DNA from: Betaproteobacteria bacterium
GTDB taxonomy: Bacteria > Pseudomonadota > Gammaproteobacteria > Burkholderiales > Burkholderiaceae_F
Assembly (NCBI GenBank): GCA_005882215.1
Contig: VBCK01000138.1
Coordinates: 1 to 34,104, forward strand
Direction: 5' to 3'
DNA: 34,104 nucleotides
Numbering within the stretch: position 1 is the stretch's first letter; each line of letters starts with the position of its first letter. The position numbers and the translations under genes are program-made. This document shows positions 25,231 through 33,567 of this stretch, piece after piece. The notes under the pieces were generated by a model. The model searched no databases. It saw only the letters and a program-made list of their open reading frames with translations, and had not been told where the DNA came from.

Positions 25231-27900
25231 TCAGTGGAACGTAAACACATAGGAGATCCCGAAAACATGCACCGAGTAGCCGGGCGCCTGCTCGGCGGTC
25301 GGCATCACCGTGGTCTGACTTCCGAACCGCAGGCCGTCATACAGGTAGTCGCTCGAGCTCAAGTGCTTGAAGCCGTAACTCAAGCGCAAGGACGACGACT
25401 TGGCGAGGCGGTACAGCCCGTCGAGGTGCAGCTCGAACGATCGGTTCACCGCTTCGGGCATATCGGCCGCCGGGATGAAAAGCACTGCGGGATCACCCGC
25501 CGGCAGCACAGGCGCCCCCGAAAGAGCAAAGGGATTGTTGGCGTAGCTTCCTCCCGCGACGCCCACGTGCGTGCGCACCCAGCTCAGCACTAGGCTTGCC
25601 GCAACGTCGAGCTTGCCCGACATCAGGCCGGCATCGCGCAGCGAAACACCGAGCGTGTCGGCTTCCTCGACGTGGTCGGCCGCCCAGTTCAGGCACGGAT
25701 CGATCTTGCCGTTCCTGTTTTTCAGCAGGACCGTGGCAAAGCAGCCTCCGGACACCAGTGTGTTGCCAGCGCGGCCCACGAAAGCGGCGTTGGTGTTGGA
25801 ACCATATCCGTCGCCGGCGTTGCGCGAGCTCAGATTCTCGTGTGAAAAGAACAGGCCCGTGGTGAAGCTGTCGCTCAGAATGAGGTTGGCATCGAAATTC
25901 AGGGCCCAGCTCGCGGCCCTTTGCAATCCATAGACCGAGCGGCTGTAGTCGTCGCGGTTCCAATCGGCGCCGGCCTGAAACGACAGCCGTTCGCTCGCCT
26001 CCCAGGCCAGCGACGCTCGCAGCGTGTCGCGGGATCGGTCGGCGACGTTGAAGCGCCGCATGCCCGGCAGCTCGGCCAGGTTGTCCCGGCTGCCGTAAAG
26101 CGACTGCGGCACGATGTTGTTGTTGGGCGAGAAGATCGCCGCGTTGCCAGTGAGCGGCGTGGCAGGGTAGCCGGCGATCGGACCCCACCCGGTGAGTCCG
26201 GTTTGCTGGAGGTAGCCGTACACGCTGGTCGAGGCCCCCACGACGGGCGCCCCGGGGATCACGTTTGCCATCGGGACCAGCGCGAGCCAGGCATTGGGGT
26301 CGTACTTGCTGCTTCGCTGCGAATTGGAGTAGCCGACGCGCGAATTGAGTCCTTCCGAGATCCTGCTGCGCCATTCGAGCCGCAAGGTATTTTCCTTGCT
26401 GTCCGTGGCGTTCTCGCATTCGATCCACGTGCTCTCGCAGTGACGCAGGATTCTTTCGAACCCATAGCCGGCGGCGATCGAGTTGGCGCGGGTGAGCGCG
26501 AAGTCGGCGTCGAAATCGAGTTTCAGATCCTTTCGGCTGTGGGCCCGGTTGTTGAAGATGTTGATGTTGTTGCCGAGCGTATTCGGCGCCAGTCCGAGCG
26601 CGGCGTTAAACGGCGAGGCCGTCGCCGAGGCCGGTTCGTTCACGTCCTGGAAGATGTAGCGGTCGACCGGTGTCTGGTTGTCGCGCTCGTCGAACTTGAA
26701 CCCGGCTCCCAGGCTCAAGCGGCTTTCCGGCCTGCTGGTGAGCTTCAACGTGAACGACTTGGTGATCACACGACCGTCCAGGGATCCGCGCGGGATCCCC
26801 AGCGGCAAAGACGGATCGCTCAGAAAGGCGTCGTTTTGCGTATTGCGCCCATAGGCTCCCGATATCACAAGCTGCGTCGACCGCGTGAGGTGGTATCCGC
26901 CGCTCAGGCTGAGCTGGTGAAACTGATTGCTCGGGGCGCTGCTCATCGTGGCCGAGGTCGTCGGATCGTTGGGGTCGGCCCATCGAATGGCGTCGACCTT
27001 GTTGTCATACAAGGAACCGTAGTAGGCGAGCTGCGCGAATCCGCGCTCCCCGGTGAAGCGCATGCTCAGGTTGTACTGATCTGTGGTCTCATCGACCAGC
27101 GTCGGAAGAATGACCGCCGAATTGCCATTCAGCGCATCATTGATCGCGCCCTGCGCGCGCAGGCCGTCTTTGTGGTCGCGGCGCCAGCTCGCCAGCAGCT
27201 CCCATTGCGGATCGAACGAGAAGCCGAACGAAGTGCCGAAGGTGCGGCGCTTGGTCGACAGGTCGACCGCTCGGAACGCCGGCGTGTCCGCATCGAAAAT
27301 CCTGCTCAGCGTGGTCAGTTGCGCGGAAGTCGGGGGCCTGACGAGGCCGGCCCCGTTCACTGCGCTCGCCGTGCCTTCAATCGTGGACAGTGATCGGTAA
27401 TTCAGGGCGCTGCCACTGACCTGGGGAACCAGCGGCTTGAGCCAATTCGCGGGCAGCACGAAGTTGCTCGAGCCCACGCCGAGATACGGCGTTTGGTACG
27501 AGTCGGAGTAATTGCGTCGAAGCTCGTCGTATCCGATGCCGAATCGAAACCTGCCCTGCTTTCCGTAATCGAGCGACAGCGAACGCGTGTCCAGGCCGAG
27601 GTCGCGGCCTTGAATCGCCCAGCGCGACGTATCGTCGCTGTCGTAACGACCGCCTCCGCGCAGATCCAGGTTGCCGATGGCGAAGGGGCCGCGATCCTGC
27701 AGACCGTTGTATTCGCCGAACTTGAACGAGCTCCGACTGACGCTCCCGACGCCGGCCTCAACGGTGCTGGCAGGCTCCGTCAGTTCAACCACGCTCGTGC
27801 CGGCGGCCTGCGCCGGCATACCGAGCGCCAGGGTCGCGAGTGCTCCGGCGCTTGCGCCAACCGATGCGCGAAGGAATTTGCCGCTCGGGCGTCTTTTCAT
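25231..27900 (-). CDS. MtrB/PioB-family outer-membrane beta-barrel
   Basis: MtrB/PioB proteins are large barrels that sheath a decaheme cytochrome and let electrons cross the outer membrane. The 889-residue product has a signal peptide ending near MPAQA (about residue 33). A long series of alternating amphipathic strands follows (LDLRGGGRYDSDDTSRW, SLSLDYGKQGRFRFGIGYDE), ending in the barrel-closing aromatic VFGISYVFTFH. It lacks the N-terminal CXXC seen in Shewanella MtrB. Two cysteine pairs lie far downstream. A GAGGAG ribosome-binding site precedes the ATG. It begins 27 bp after the decaheme gene, as in mtrAB, pioAB and mtoAB pairs. Confidence 0.88.
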   Translation of the reverse strand: MKRRPSGKFLRASVGASAGALATLALGMPAQAAGTSVVELTEPASTVEAGVGSVSRSSFKFGEYNGLQDRGPFAIGNLDLRGGGRYDSDDTSRWAIQGRDLGLDTRSLSLDYGKQGRFRFGIGYDELRRNYSDSYQTPYLGVGSSNFVLPANWLKPLVPQVSGSALNYRSLSTIEGTASAVNGAGLVRPPTSAQLTTLSRIFDADTPAFRAVDLSTKRRTFGTSFGFSFDPQWELLASWRRDHKDGLRAQGAINDALNGNSAVILPTLVDETTDQYNLSMRFTGERGFAQLAYYGSLYDNKVDAIRWADPNDPTTSATMSSAPSNQFHQLSLSGGYHLTRSTQLVISGAYGRNTQNDAFLSDPSLPLGIPRGSLDGRVITKSFTLKLTSRPESRLSLGAGFKFDERDNQTPVDRYIFQDVNEPASATASPFNAALGLAPNTLGNNINIFNNRAHSRKDLKLDFDADFALTRANSIAAGYGFERILRHCESTWIECENATDSKENTLRLEWRSRISEGLNSRVGYSNSQRSSKYDPNAWLALVPMANVIPGAPVVGASTSVYGYLQQTGLTGWGPIAGYPATPLTGNAAIFSPNNNIVPQSLYGSRDNLAELPGMRRFNVADRSRDTLRASLAWEASERLSFQAGADWNRDDYSRSVYGLQRAASWALNFDANLILSDSFTTGLFFSHENLSSRNAGDGYGSNTNAAFVGRAGNTLVSGGCFATVLLKNRNGKIDPCLNWAADHVEEADTLGVSLRDAGLMSGKLDVAASLVLSWVRTHVGVAGGSYANNPFALSGAPVLPAGDPAVLFIPAADMPEAVNRSFELHLDGLYRLAKSSSLRLSYGFKHLSSSDYLYDGLRFGSQTTVMPTAEQAPGYSVHVFGISYVFTFH

Positions 27901-27927
27901 GATGCTCTCCTCACCGGGGATCTTCAG

Positions 27928-28899
27928 TTATCGGCTGAACCGGGCACCGGCCGGATGATTCGAGCCGTGAATCAACGGATGACAGCTCAGGCAGTTGCGC
28001 CCGTTGGTTTGTGCCCTCGGCGCCTGGTTGGCCAGGGGCAGCAGACCGTTGACGCTCGTTGCGAGGCCGCTGGGCAAATTGGCGCCGCTGTTAATGGGGC
28101 CCGAGTGATCGGCACTGTGACACTCCTGGCACAGCCAGGGCGTGCGCGTCTTCAACAGCGCGGCGTTGTTCGAGCCATGCGGCGTATGGCAGTTGGTGCA
28201 GTCGTCCGACACCGGGCTGTGCTCCCAGAGGAAGGGTCCGCGCCGCTCGGCGTGGCAGGTGTAGCAAGTCTCGTTGATCGAGTCCTTCGCCATCAGCCGG
28301 GGCCCGGCGGAGCCGTGCGGGTTGTGGCAGTCGGAGCAGCCTATCCGCCCCGCTGCGATCGGGTGGGTCGAGACGCGATGAATCTGCGCCCGCTGCGTTT
28401 GATGACAGGCGAAGCAGACGTCGGGTTGGGTCAGCTTGTTCAGTACCGGGTCGTCCTGCGTGTGGACCAGGTGACAGGACGGGCATCCGATGTTGCGCCG
28501 TTCGTGCTCGCTTCCGGCCCAGTGCGTACGCAGCCCTCCCTGGTGGCAGCCCAGGCAGGTGCCGGCCTGGGTTTCGGCCGGCGTGTCGGAGTGCGGGCCA
28601 AAGTTGATGTCGACCAGCGGCCGGGTCTGCGTGCCCTGCGGATTTTTCACGTGAGCCTGACTGGCACCGTGGCAGCTCTGGCAGCCGGGTGTGCGCGCAT
28701 CGGCTTTGACGCCGTGCCGAGTCTTGTAGATCGAGAGGATGGGATTGGACTCGGTCTCGTCGTGACAGCGCGTGCAGACCGCGTCCCCCGATAAGGAACG
28801 GTCGGCAGCCTCCGGCTGCTCCTGGGCATGCGTTCGCACGGCGCACAGCGCAACAAGGATCAGCGCGAGAAGGTGAATGACCGGATAGCGTTGCGTCAT
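27928..28899 (-). CDS. Decaheme c-type cytochrome (DmsE/MtrA/PioA type)
   Basis: The 323-residue precursor has a signal peptide (residues 1 to about 25, ending THAQ) and ten CXXCH motifs, at about residues 42, 73, 115, 139, 162, 188, 212, 234, 257 and 303. Size, heme count and pairing with an MtrB-like barrel place it in the DmsE/MtrA/PioA family, periplasmic cytochromes plugged into the barrel. The ATG at 28899 is preceded by AGGA at proper spacing and starts the signal peptide; the longer upstream frame is not signal-like. Its partners are encoded on either side. Confidence 0.93.
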   Translation of the reverse strand: MTQRYPVIHLLALILVALCAVRTHAQEQPEAADRSLSGDAVCTRCHDETESNPILSIYKTRHGVKADARTPGCQSCHGASQAHVKNPQGTQTRPLVDINFGPHSDTPAETQAGTCLGCHQGGLRTHWAGSEHERRNIGCPSCHLVHTQDDPVLNKLTQPDVCFACHQTQRAQIHRVSTHPIAAGRIGCSDCHNPHGSAGPRLMAKDSINETCYTCHAERRGPFLWEHSPVSDDCTNCHTPHGSNNAALLKTRTPWLCQECHSADHSGPINSGANLPSGLATSVNGLLPLANQAPRAQTNGRNCLSCHPLIHGSNHPAGARFSR

Positions 28900-28964
28900 G
28901 ATTCGAGTCCTACTCAGGGTTCCTTCGAGAGCTGCGCGGCCCTTGCTGTTTCGGCCGGGCCGGC

Positions 28965-29402
28965 TCAGTACTTGGTTCCACCTTGCAGCGAAAGAATCCA
29001 GTTGATGAGATTCTTTGTCTGCTCGAGGTCCTGCGTCTTGACCTTCTTGTGTTCTTCCTTGTGGCCGTCGTCGAACTTCACCATCTCGCCGCTGGTGACG
29101 TGCTTGATCAGCTTGTCTTCGGCGTGCTCGTCGTCCCGATACTTGGCAGCGACGTCTCGCAATGCAGGACCGTCCTTTTTCTTCTCGACCGCGTGGCACT
29201 TGTTGCAGCCGCTATGACGGGCAAGGCTTTCGGCGGCGCCGACGTCAAGCCCCGCCGCCTCCAGGCTCAGCAGCAGGCTGGCGGCCGCCACCGCGAGTCG
29301 GGTGACTCCGCGCGAACTACGAGCGAGCGCAATCCGGCGGCTTGCCGATTTCGCCTCGAACGCGGTCGAATCCGCGCGCCGGTGGATTGTGCATTGCACC
29401 AT
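28965..29402 (-). CDS. Monoheme c-type cytochrome, periplasmic
   Basis: The product has a hydrophobic export segment (about residues 34-56 from the ATG at 29402), one heme motif CNKCH at 66-70, GPALRDVAAKYRDD after it, and the C-terminal helix NLINWILSLQGG of class I cytochromes c. In place of the usual PMPP loop there is a charged stretch, GEMVKFDDGHKEEHKKV, so the distal ligand may be Met107 or a histidine. The start is uncertain: ATGs at 29402, 29456 and 29585 are in frame, none with a clear ribosome-binding site, and 29402 gives the shortest plausible leader. It is the first gene of the electron-transfer cluster. Confidence 0.85.
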   Translation of the reverse strand: MVQCTIHRRADSTAFEAKSASRRIALARSSRGVTRLAVAAASLLLSLEAAGLDVGAAESLARHSGCNKCHAVEKKKDGPALRDVAAKYRDDEHAEDKLIKHVTSGEMVKFDDGHKEEHKKVKTQDLEQTKNLINWILSLQGGTKY

Positions 29403-29940
29403 CCGTGCGGCGGATCTGCATTTCCTACGTAGGCATTTGGTCTTGCCGGATAACATTGGCGTATCACGCGTTTTAAGAAAAAGAACTAAACAGCTAGCTG
29501 ATTTAGGGTAGGCACTAACTGTCACAAAATCTGGACCCACTTCTGATCTCCGGCCGGGCTTAATAATATAGTTGCGTGTACTCAATAACTTATATGAGCA
29601 TCGCTAAGCTAGTACCGTGTATGCGTCAGCATGGTATCTTCTCCCAAATGCAAATGTCAATCATTTTCATTTACCTTTTGTCCAAAGCAGAAAATTCCTA
29701 CGCCAAACATGTGCGTTCGCAGCACAAATGAGTGCTAGCCAAGGCCAATTTCGACGCGAGCGAAGCGGGTGGTTCAGGAAGGGCGGCGATCAGGGATGCA
29801 GCTTCTGGTGTCGAGCCAGCATCTGGACGAACTGCGCAATGCGCTTCGCGCGGGTCTCGTTTCGGCTTGAGGCCGGCAGCCGGGGCTGCGGCGACGGAGA
29901 TGTCCCGCTAGTAACATGCAACGCGAGAAAGACCACAGCG
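29403..29940. promoter_or_regulatory. AT-rich intergenic control region of the cytochrome cluster
   Basis: This 538-bp gap between the divergent cytochrome and zinc-finger genes is much more AT-rich than its neighbours between about 29440 and 29720. It holds a 10-bp palindrome CAGCTAGCTG (29491-29500) flanked by CTAAA and TTTAG, and a weak minus-strand promoter candidate (TTGTGA 29527-29522, 16 bp, TAAATC 29505-29500). It also holds a TATATT on the minus strand near 29570 and a Fur-box-like site. A 24-codon ORF at 29795-29869 follows CAGGG but is too short to call a gene. Confidence 0.5.
29650..29668. promoter_or_regulatory. Fur-box-like site
   Basis: The 19-mer GCAAATGTCAATCATTTTC matches the classical Fur-box GATAATGATAATCATTATC at 14 of 19 positions, including the central AATCATT. 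It lies about 250 bp upstream of the cytochrome c ATG (minus strand) and 270 bp upstream of the zinc-finger gene (plus strand), so its target is not settled. Confidence 0.5.
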
Positions 29941-30258
29941 ATGACGCCCTGCCCTCATTTCGACCAGATCCGCGACGTAAAGCCGAGCGCGAAAGGTTGC
30001 GAGGACTGCTTAAGGGTCGGCGACACCTGGAACGAGCTGCGGGTATGCCTTAGCTGCGGCCACGTCGGCTGCTGTGACGATTCGAAGAATCAACATGCGA
30101 CCAGGCACTTTCAGCAAACCGGGCATGCCTTGATCCGGTCATACGACGCGGGCGAGCATTGGGGCTGGTGTTATGCCGACAAGCTGTACTTCGAGCGAAT
30201 GCCGGCCCTGACCAGGCGCAGACCGTGGTCGTTCCTGGCCCGTTGGCTTCGTGGCTGA
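29941..30258 (+). CDS. UBP-type zinc-finger protein
   Basis: The 105-residue product is essentially one ZnF-UBP domain. Candidate zinc ligands appear in order: Cys4 and His6, Cys20 and Cys23 (GCEDC), Cys36 and Cys39 (VCLSCGH), Cys44, His52, His56 (QHATRH) and His62. In eukaryotes this fold binds the ubiquitin C-terminus; the bacterial function is unknown. The ATG at 29941 starts the homologous region, and the same frame continues upstream without recognisable protein features. It converges on the MFS gene with a 21-bp gap. Confidence 0.85.
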   Translation: MTPCPHFDQIRDVKPSAKGCEDCLRVGDTWNELRVCLSCGHVGCCDDSKNQHATRHFQQTGHALIRSYDAGEHWGWCYADKLYFERMPALTRRRPWSFLARWLRG

Positions 30259-30279
30259 TGTTGGTCCGACTCGCTAGCG

Positions 30280-31581
30280 TCACGCGAAGCCGTAATCCGT
30301 GTCGAGCCGGCGGCCCCGGGTTTCGGGCAGCATCAGCGCCGCGGCCAGCATGATGCCGTAGGCGATCACTGCGAACACCGTGATCGCCACCGACAGCAGC
30401 ATCGCCTGCGACACGTAGCCCACCAGGGCGGGGAACAGTGCGCCGAAGCCACGACCAAAGTTGTAGGTAAAGCCTTGCGCCGACCCGCGCAGCCGGGTCG
30501 GGAAAAGCTCTGTCAGGAACGGCCCCATTCCGGAGAAATATCCGCTTGCAAAAAAACCAAGCGGAAATCCGAGCGCCAGCATCGCATCGTTCGAAATGCC
30601 GAGTTGCGTGTAGGCGATGATCAGCAACAGCGCGCCGGCCGAAAACACGATGAACATCCGCCGTCGCCCGATGCGATCGGCGAGCCAGGCGCCGACCAGG
30701 TAGCCGGCAAAGCTGCCCAGGATCAGCAGCGCCAGGTAGCCCGTGGAACCCACGACGGAAAGATGGCGCTCGGTCTTCAAGAACGTGGGCAGCCACGCCG
30801 TGATCGCGTAGTAGCCACCCTGGGCGCCCGTGGCAAGCAGCGACGCCAACGCGGTCGTGCGCACAACGCCAGGGGCGAAGATCTCCCAGATCGCCGGCTG
30901 CTCGCCGCGGGCGGCCTGGCGCGCCCGCGCCGCGGCGGCGATCTCGGGCTCGCGAACGTGGCGGCGCAGGTAAAAGACCAGCAGCGCCGGCGCCGCGCCG
31001 AGCGCGAACATCGCGCGCCAGGCCGTTTCGCCGGGCAATAGCGTGAACAGCACTGCCTGAGCCAGCAGGGCACCGCCCCAACCGACCGCCCAGCCGGACT
31101 GCACGCTGCCGACGGCGCGGCCGCGGTACTCGGCACGGATCGTCTCGCCCATCAGCACCGCACCGGCGGCCCATTCCCCACCGAAGCCGAACCCGAGCAA
31201 GGCGCGCGCCAGTATCAACTGGCCGAAGGTCTGCGCGAACGCGCACAGCAGGCTGAAGAAGGAAAACCACAGGATCGTGATCTGCAGCGTGCGCACGCGC
31301 CCGATCCGGTCCGACAGGTAACCCGCCACCCAGCCCCCGAATGCGGAGGCGATCAGCGTCAGTGTCACCGCCAGACCAGCCGATCCCTTGCTGACCTGCC
31401 AAAGCGCCATCACGCTGGACAGCACCAGCGGATAGATCATGAAGTCCATGCCGTCAAGCGCCCAGCCGCCGAAACAGGCCCAGAACGTGTGACGTTCCGG
31501 GTCGGTCATGTCGCGATAGAAGGCGGTCAGTCCGGCGTTGGAAGCGGCCCCAGCGGCAGATGGTGGCTCGGTGGCAGCCAT
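30280..31581 (-). CDS. MFS transporter, organic-acid:H+ symporter type
   Basis: The 433-residue protein has twelve predicted membrane segments. TM1 carries GWALDGMDFMIYPLVL, resembling the D-G-x-D motif of aromatic-acid or carboxylate (sialate/lactate) symporters. The MFS A-like motif is GYLSDRIGRVRT, repeated in the second half as AWLADRIGRRRM. The signature GFGFGGEWAAGAVLMGE is also typical of these families. A monocarboxylate or aromatic acid is the likely substrate class; which one cannot be told. It starts 18 bp after the DUF1111 gene on the same strand, suggesting co-transcription. Confidence 0.88.
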   Translation of the reverse strand: MAATEPPSAAGAASNAGLTAFYRDMTDPERHTFWACFGGWALDGMDFMIYPLVLSSVMALWQVSKGSAGLAVTLTLIASAFGGWVAGYLSDRIGRVRTLQITILWFSFFSLLCAFAQTFGQLILARALLGFGFGGEWAAGAVLMGETIRAEYRGRAVGSVQSGWAVGWGGALLAQAVLFTLLPGETAWRAMFALGAAPALLVFYLRRHVREPEIAAAARARQAARGEQPAIWEIFAPGVVRTTALASLLATGAQGGYYAITAWLPTFLKTERHLSVVGSTGYLALLILGSFAGYLVGAWLADRIGRRRMFIVFSAGALLLIIAYTQLGISNDAMLALGFPLGFFASGYFSGMGPFLTELFPTRLRGSAQGFTYNFGRGFGALFPALVGYVSQAMLLSVAITVFAVIAYGIMLAAALMLPETRGRRLDTDYGFA

Positions 31582-31599
31582 CGTGCTCTTGCAGCCAAG

Positions 31600-33021
31600 C
31601 TAGAGCGACCGCAAGAAGTTGACCAGATCCTGCTGCTGCTGCGTTGGCAGCCTTTCGTAGCGCCGCACTACCCTGCTTGCTTCGCTGCCGGGGCTTCGGT
31701 GAGCCCCGATTGCCTGGACCAGGTCTTTGGTGCGCCCGTCATGCAGGAAGAAGATTCGTTGTCCAACGCCCCACAGCGGTGCGGTGCGGAATTCGTCGGG
31801 GCCGGCAGCGCCCTGGGTGATGCCGTCGGCCAGGCCGCTGCCCATGTGGTGGACCAGAAGGTCCGAGTACAGGTTGACCGGCTGGTTCGACAATGCCGCG
31901 CTCGGCGATGTGGACGAGCCACTGGCGATCGCCTTGCCGGTCCTGAGCATCGGCGTGTGGCAATGCGCGCAGCCGACTTCCTCGAAGACGGCACGCCCTT
32001 TCGAGGTCGACGGTGTAGACGCGGCGGGAGTCGGAGGCGCCAGCATCCGCATGAAATTGGTGAAGCCGTCGACATCCGAGATCACCGCCGGGCCGGCTGC
32101 CGTGGGGGTGAAGTTGATCGTGTCCTCCGGCGTCGGATTGAAGAGACAGCCCGGCGTCTCGTCGCGCTCTTGGGGGAACAGCTGGTTCGTAACACCCGAC
32201 TCGACGTTGTAGGCCTCACCAGCGAACATCCGCAGCGACTTGTTCTGCGCCTTCCAGCCGAAGCGCGTGATCGTGCCGTCGTTGCCGCTGCGGTTCACGT
32301 TACCGCTGAGGATCGAATTCGGGTGGCCGGAAATCCCCATCGCCGATTTCTCGAAGCGATTGCTGTTCATGTTGGCCAGGATCGCCGAATCCGGGATCGC
32401 CTCGATCAGCCCGGTGCCGAAGGTCGGCGTCGGGATCCGGTAAATGATGTTCGGATTGCCGCCCTGGCCGGTGACCGGGTCGCCGGCCGGCAGGAAGCTT
32501 TCCTGCGCGATGTTGCAGCCGACGGCATCGCTGCGCCCGGTGATCACGAACAGATCGTGGACGTTGCCGTCCGCGGTCCCGTCCGGGTGCTGCTTGAAGC
32601 GCGCTTCGCGGATCGGCCCCGCTGCCGTGATGAACCAGGGCACGACGTTCTTTGCGCCGTTCAGAGTCGCGACGGCGATCAGCGGATTGGAGGCGGGGCT
32701 GGTGCCGCCGGGGCCGGGCTGCAAGTGGCAGCCCAGACACTGGTTCGAATTGAAGCGCGGGCCAAGGCCGCTGTGGTCTGCACCGGTCACCGTATTGACT
32801 TCGGCGAAGCGCGTCAGACCGTCGTTGAAGAACGTGGTCTCGTCGGCGGCGAGGCCGTTCAGCGGGCCGCCGGCGCCGGCCGCGCCGCCGCGCACGCCCG
32901 GATCGACAGCGTTGGACTGCACCGGGCCCATATCGGAGCACCCGGCCAGCATCAGGGACATCAGGACGATGGGCGCGCCAGTGCGGCGCACGATCCATAC
33001 TGCACGATTCGCCTTTTCCAT
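31600..33021 (-). CDS. Di-heme DUF1111-family lipoprotein (thiol oxidoreductase-like)
   Basis: The 473-residue product has a lipobox LMLAGC with Cys28 as the lipidation site and two c-type heme motifs, CLGCH (95-99) and CAHCH (351-355). Between and after them are family-like segments such as EARFKQHPDGTADGNVHDLFV, cut at the loop, and LFPQERDETPGC, ending in QQQDLVNFLRSL. This is the DUF1111 di-heme oxidoreductase family, related to di-heme peroxidases; its reaction is not established. A GGAGGAG ribosome-binding site supports the ATG at 33021. Confidence 0.9.
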   Translation of the reverse strand: MEKANRAVWIVRRTGAPIVLMSLMLAGCSDMGPVQSNAVDPGVRGGAAGAGGPLNGLAADETTFFNDGLTRFAEVNTVTGADHSGLGPRFNSNQCLGCHLQPGPGGTSPASNPLIAVATLNGAKNVVPWFITAAGPIREARFKQHPDGTADGNVHDLFVITGRSDAVGCNIAQESFLPAGDPVTGQGGNPNIIYRIPTPTFGTGLIEAIPDSAILANMNSNRFEKSAMGISGHPNSILSGNVNRSGNDGTITRFGWKAQNKSLRMFAGEAYNVESGVTNQLFPQERDETPGCLFNPTPEDTINFTPTAAGPAVISDVDGFTNFMRMLAPPTPAASTPSTSKGRAVFEEVGCAHCHTPMLRTGKAIASGSSTSPSAALSNQPVNLYSDLLVHHMGSGLADGITQGAAGPDEFRTAPLWGVGQRIFFLHDGRTKDLVQAIGAHRSPGSEASRVVRRYERLPTQQQQDLVNFLRSL

Positions 33022-33085
33022 AGTCGCTCCTCCGGAAAGCGCCGCCCCGTTCGAGGTGGTCGCTCATGGGGCCGAAGTTTGCGCC

Positions 33086-33382
33086 TCAGCGCGGGAGTCG
33101 ACTGTCGCGCGTTCGGCTTACCCAATCCGTCTGCTGCGTTTGCGGGTCGAACACGCCCTTGTGGTGAAAGTAGATGATGCTTGCGGCCGTGCGTATCGCC
33201 CTGGTATGGAGGAACAGGTTGAAAAGCACGTCGCTCTGAAACCTGTCGAAAAGGAACCGCAGAAGTCGCTTTACCCTGAGGGTCGGGTAGGAATTCACGA
33301 ACCAAGCGCTCGGATCCTCACGCTTCCCGCCGAGATAGTCGGCGATGGCATGACCCGCGGCCAACCCGTGTGCGGCATGCAC
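33086..33382 (-). CDS. Doubtful small ORF or gene remnant
   Basis: A 98-codon frame opens with a GTG at 33382 that lacks a ribosome-binding site. It reads HAAHGLAAGHAIADYL, then an aromatic/basic stretch (YPTLRVKRLLRFLFDRF). The composition is protein-like and the motif faintly recalls the C-terminal FAD-contact region of some oxidoreductases, but I recognise no family. A different frame just upstream (about 33388-33456) also looks protein-like, so this could be the 3' end of a frameshifted pseudogene. The rest of 33022-33567 shows no other gene. Confidence 0.25.
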   Translation of the reverse strand: MHAAHGLAAGHAIADYLGGKREDPSAWFVNSYPTLRVKRLLRFLFDRFQSDVLFNLFLHTRAIRTAASIIYFHHKGVFDPQTQQTDWVSRTRDSRLPR

Positions 33383-33567
33383 CGTAATCGCGCAACGCCT
33401 GCCCGGGTAGCAGCGGGTAAAGCGGCATCACTTGGTATCGATCCGTTACACAGTGTCACGCCCATGAAGGTCGACAACCACTAGGCTGCGCGGCTATGGA
33501 CAGGTGGTCCTAGGGCTCACGGCACGATCGGCGTCGCGGCAGTCTGCACTCAGGGATGGGCTGGCAA

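Noticed and set aside
29617-29940. N-terminal extension of the zinc-finger frame back to 29617
   Set aside because: The extension lacks protein-like features, spans the Fur-like site and AT-rich DNA, and the UBP domain begins right after the ATG at 29941.
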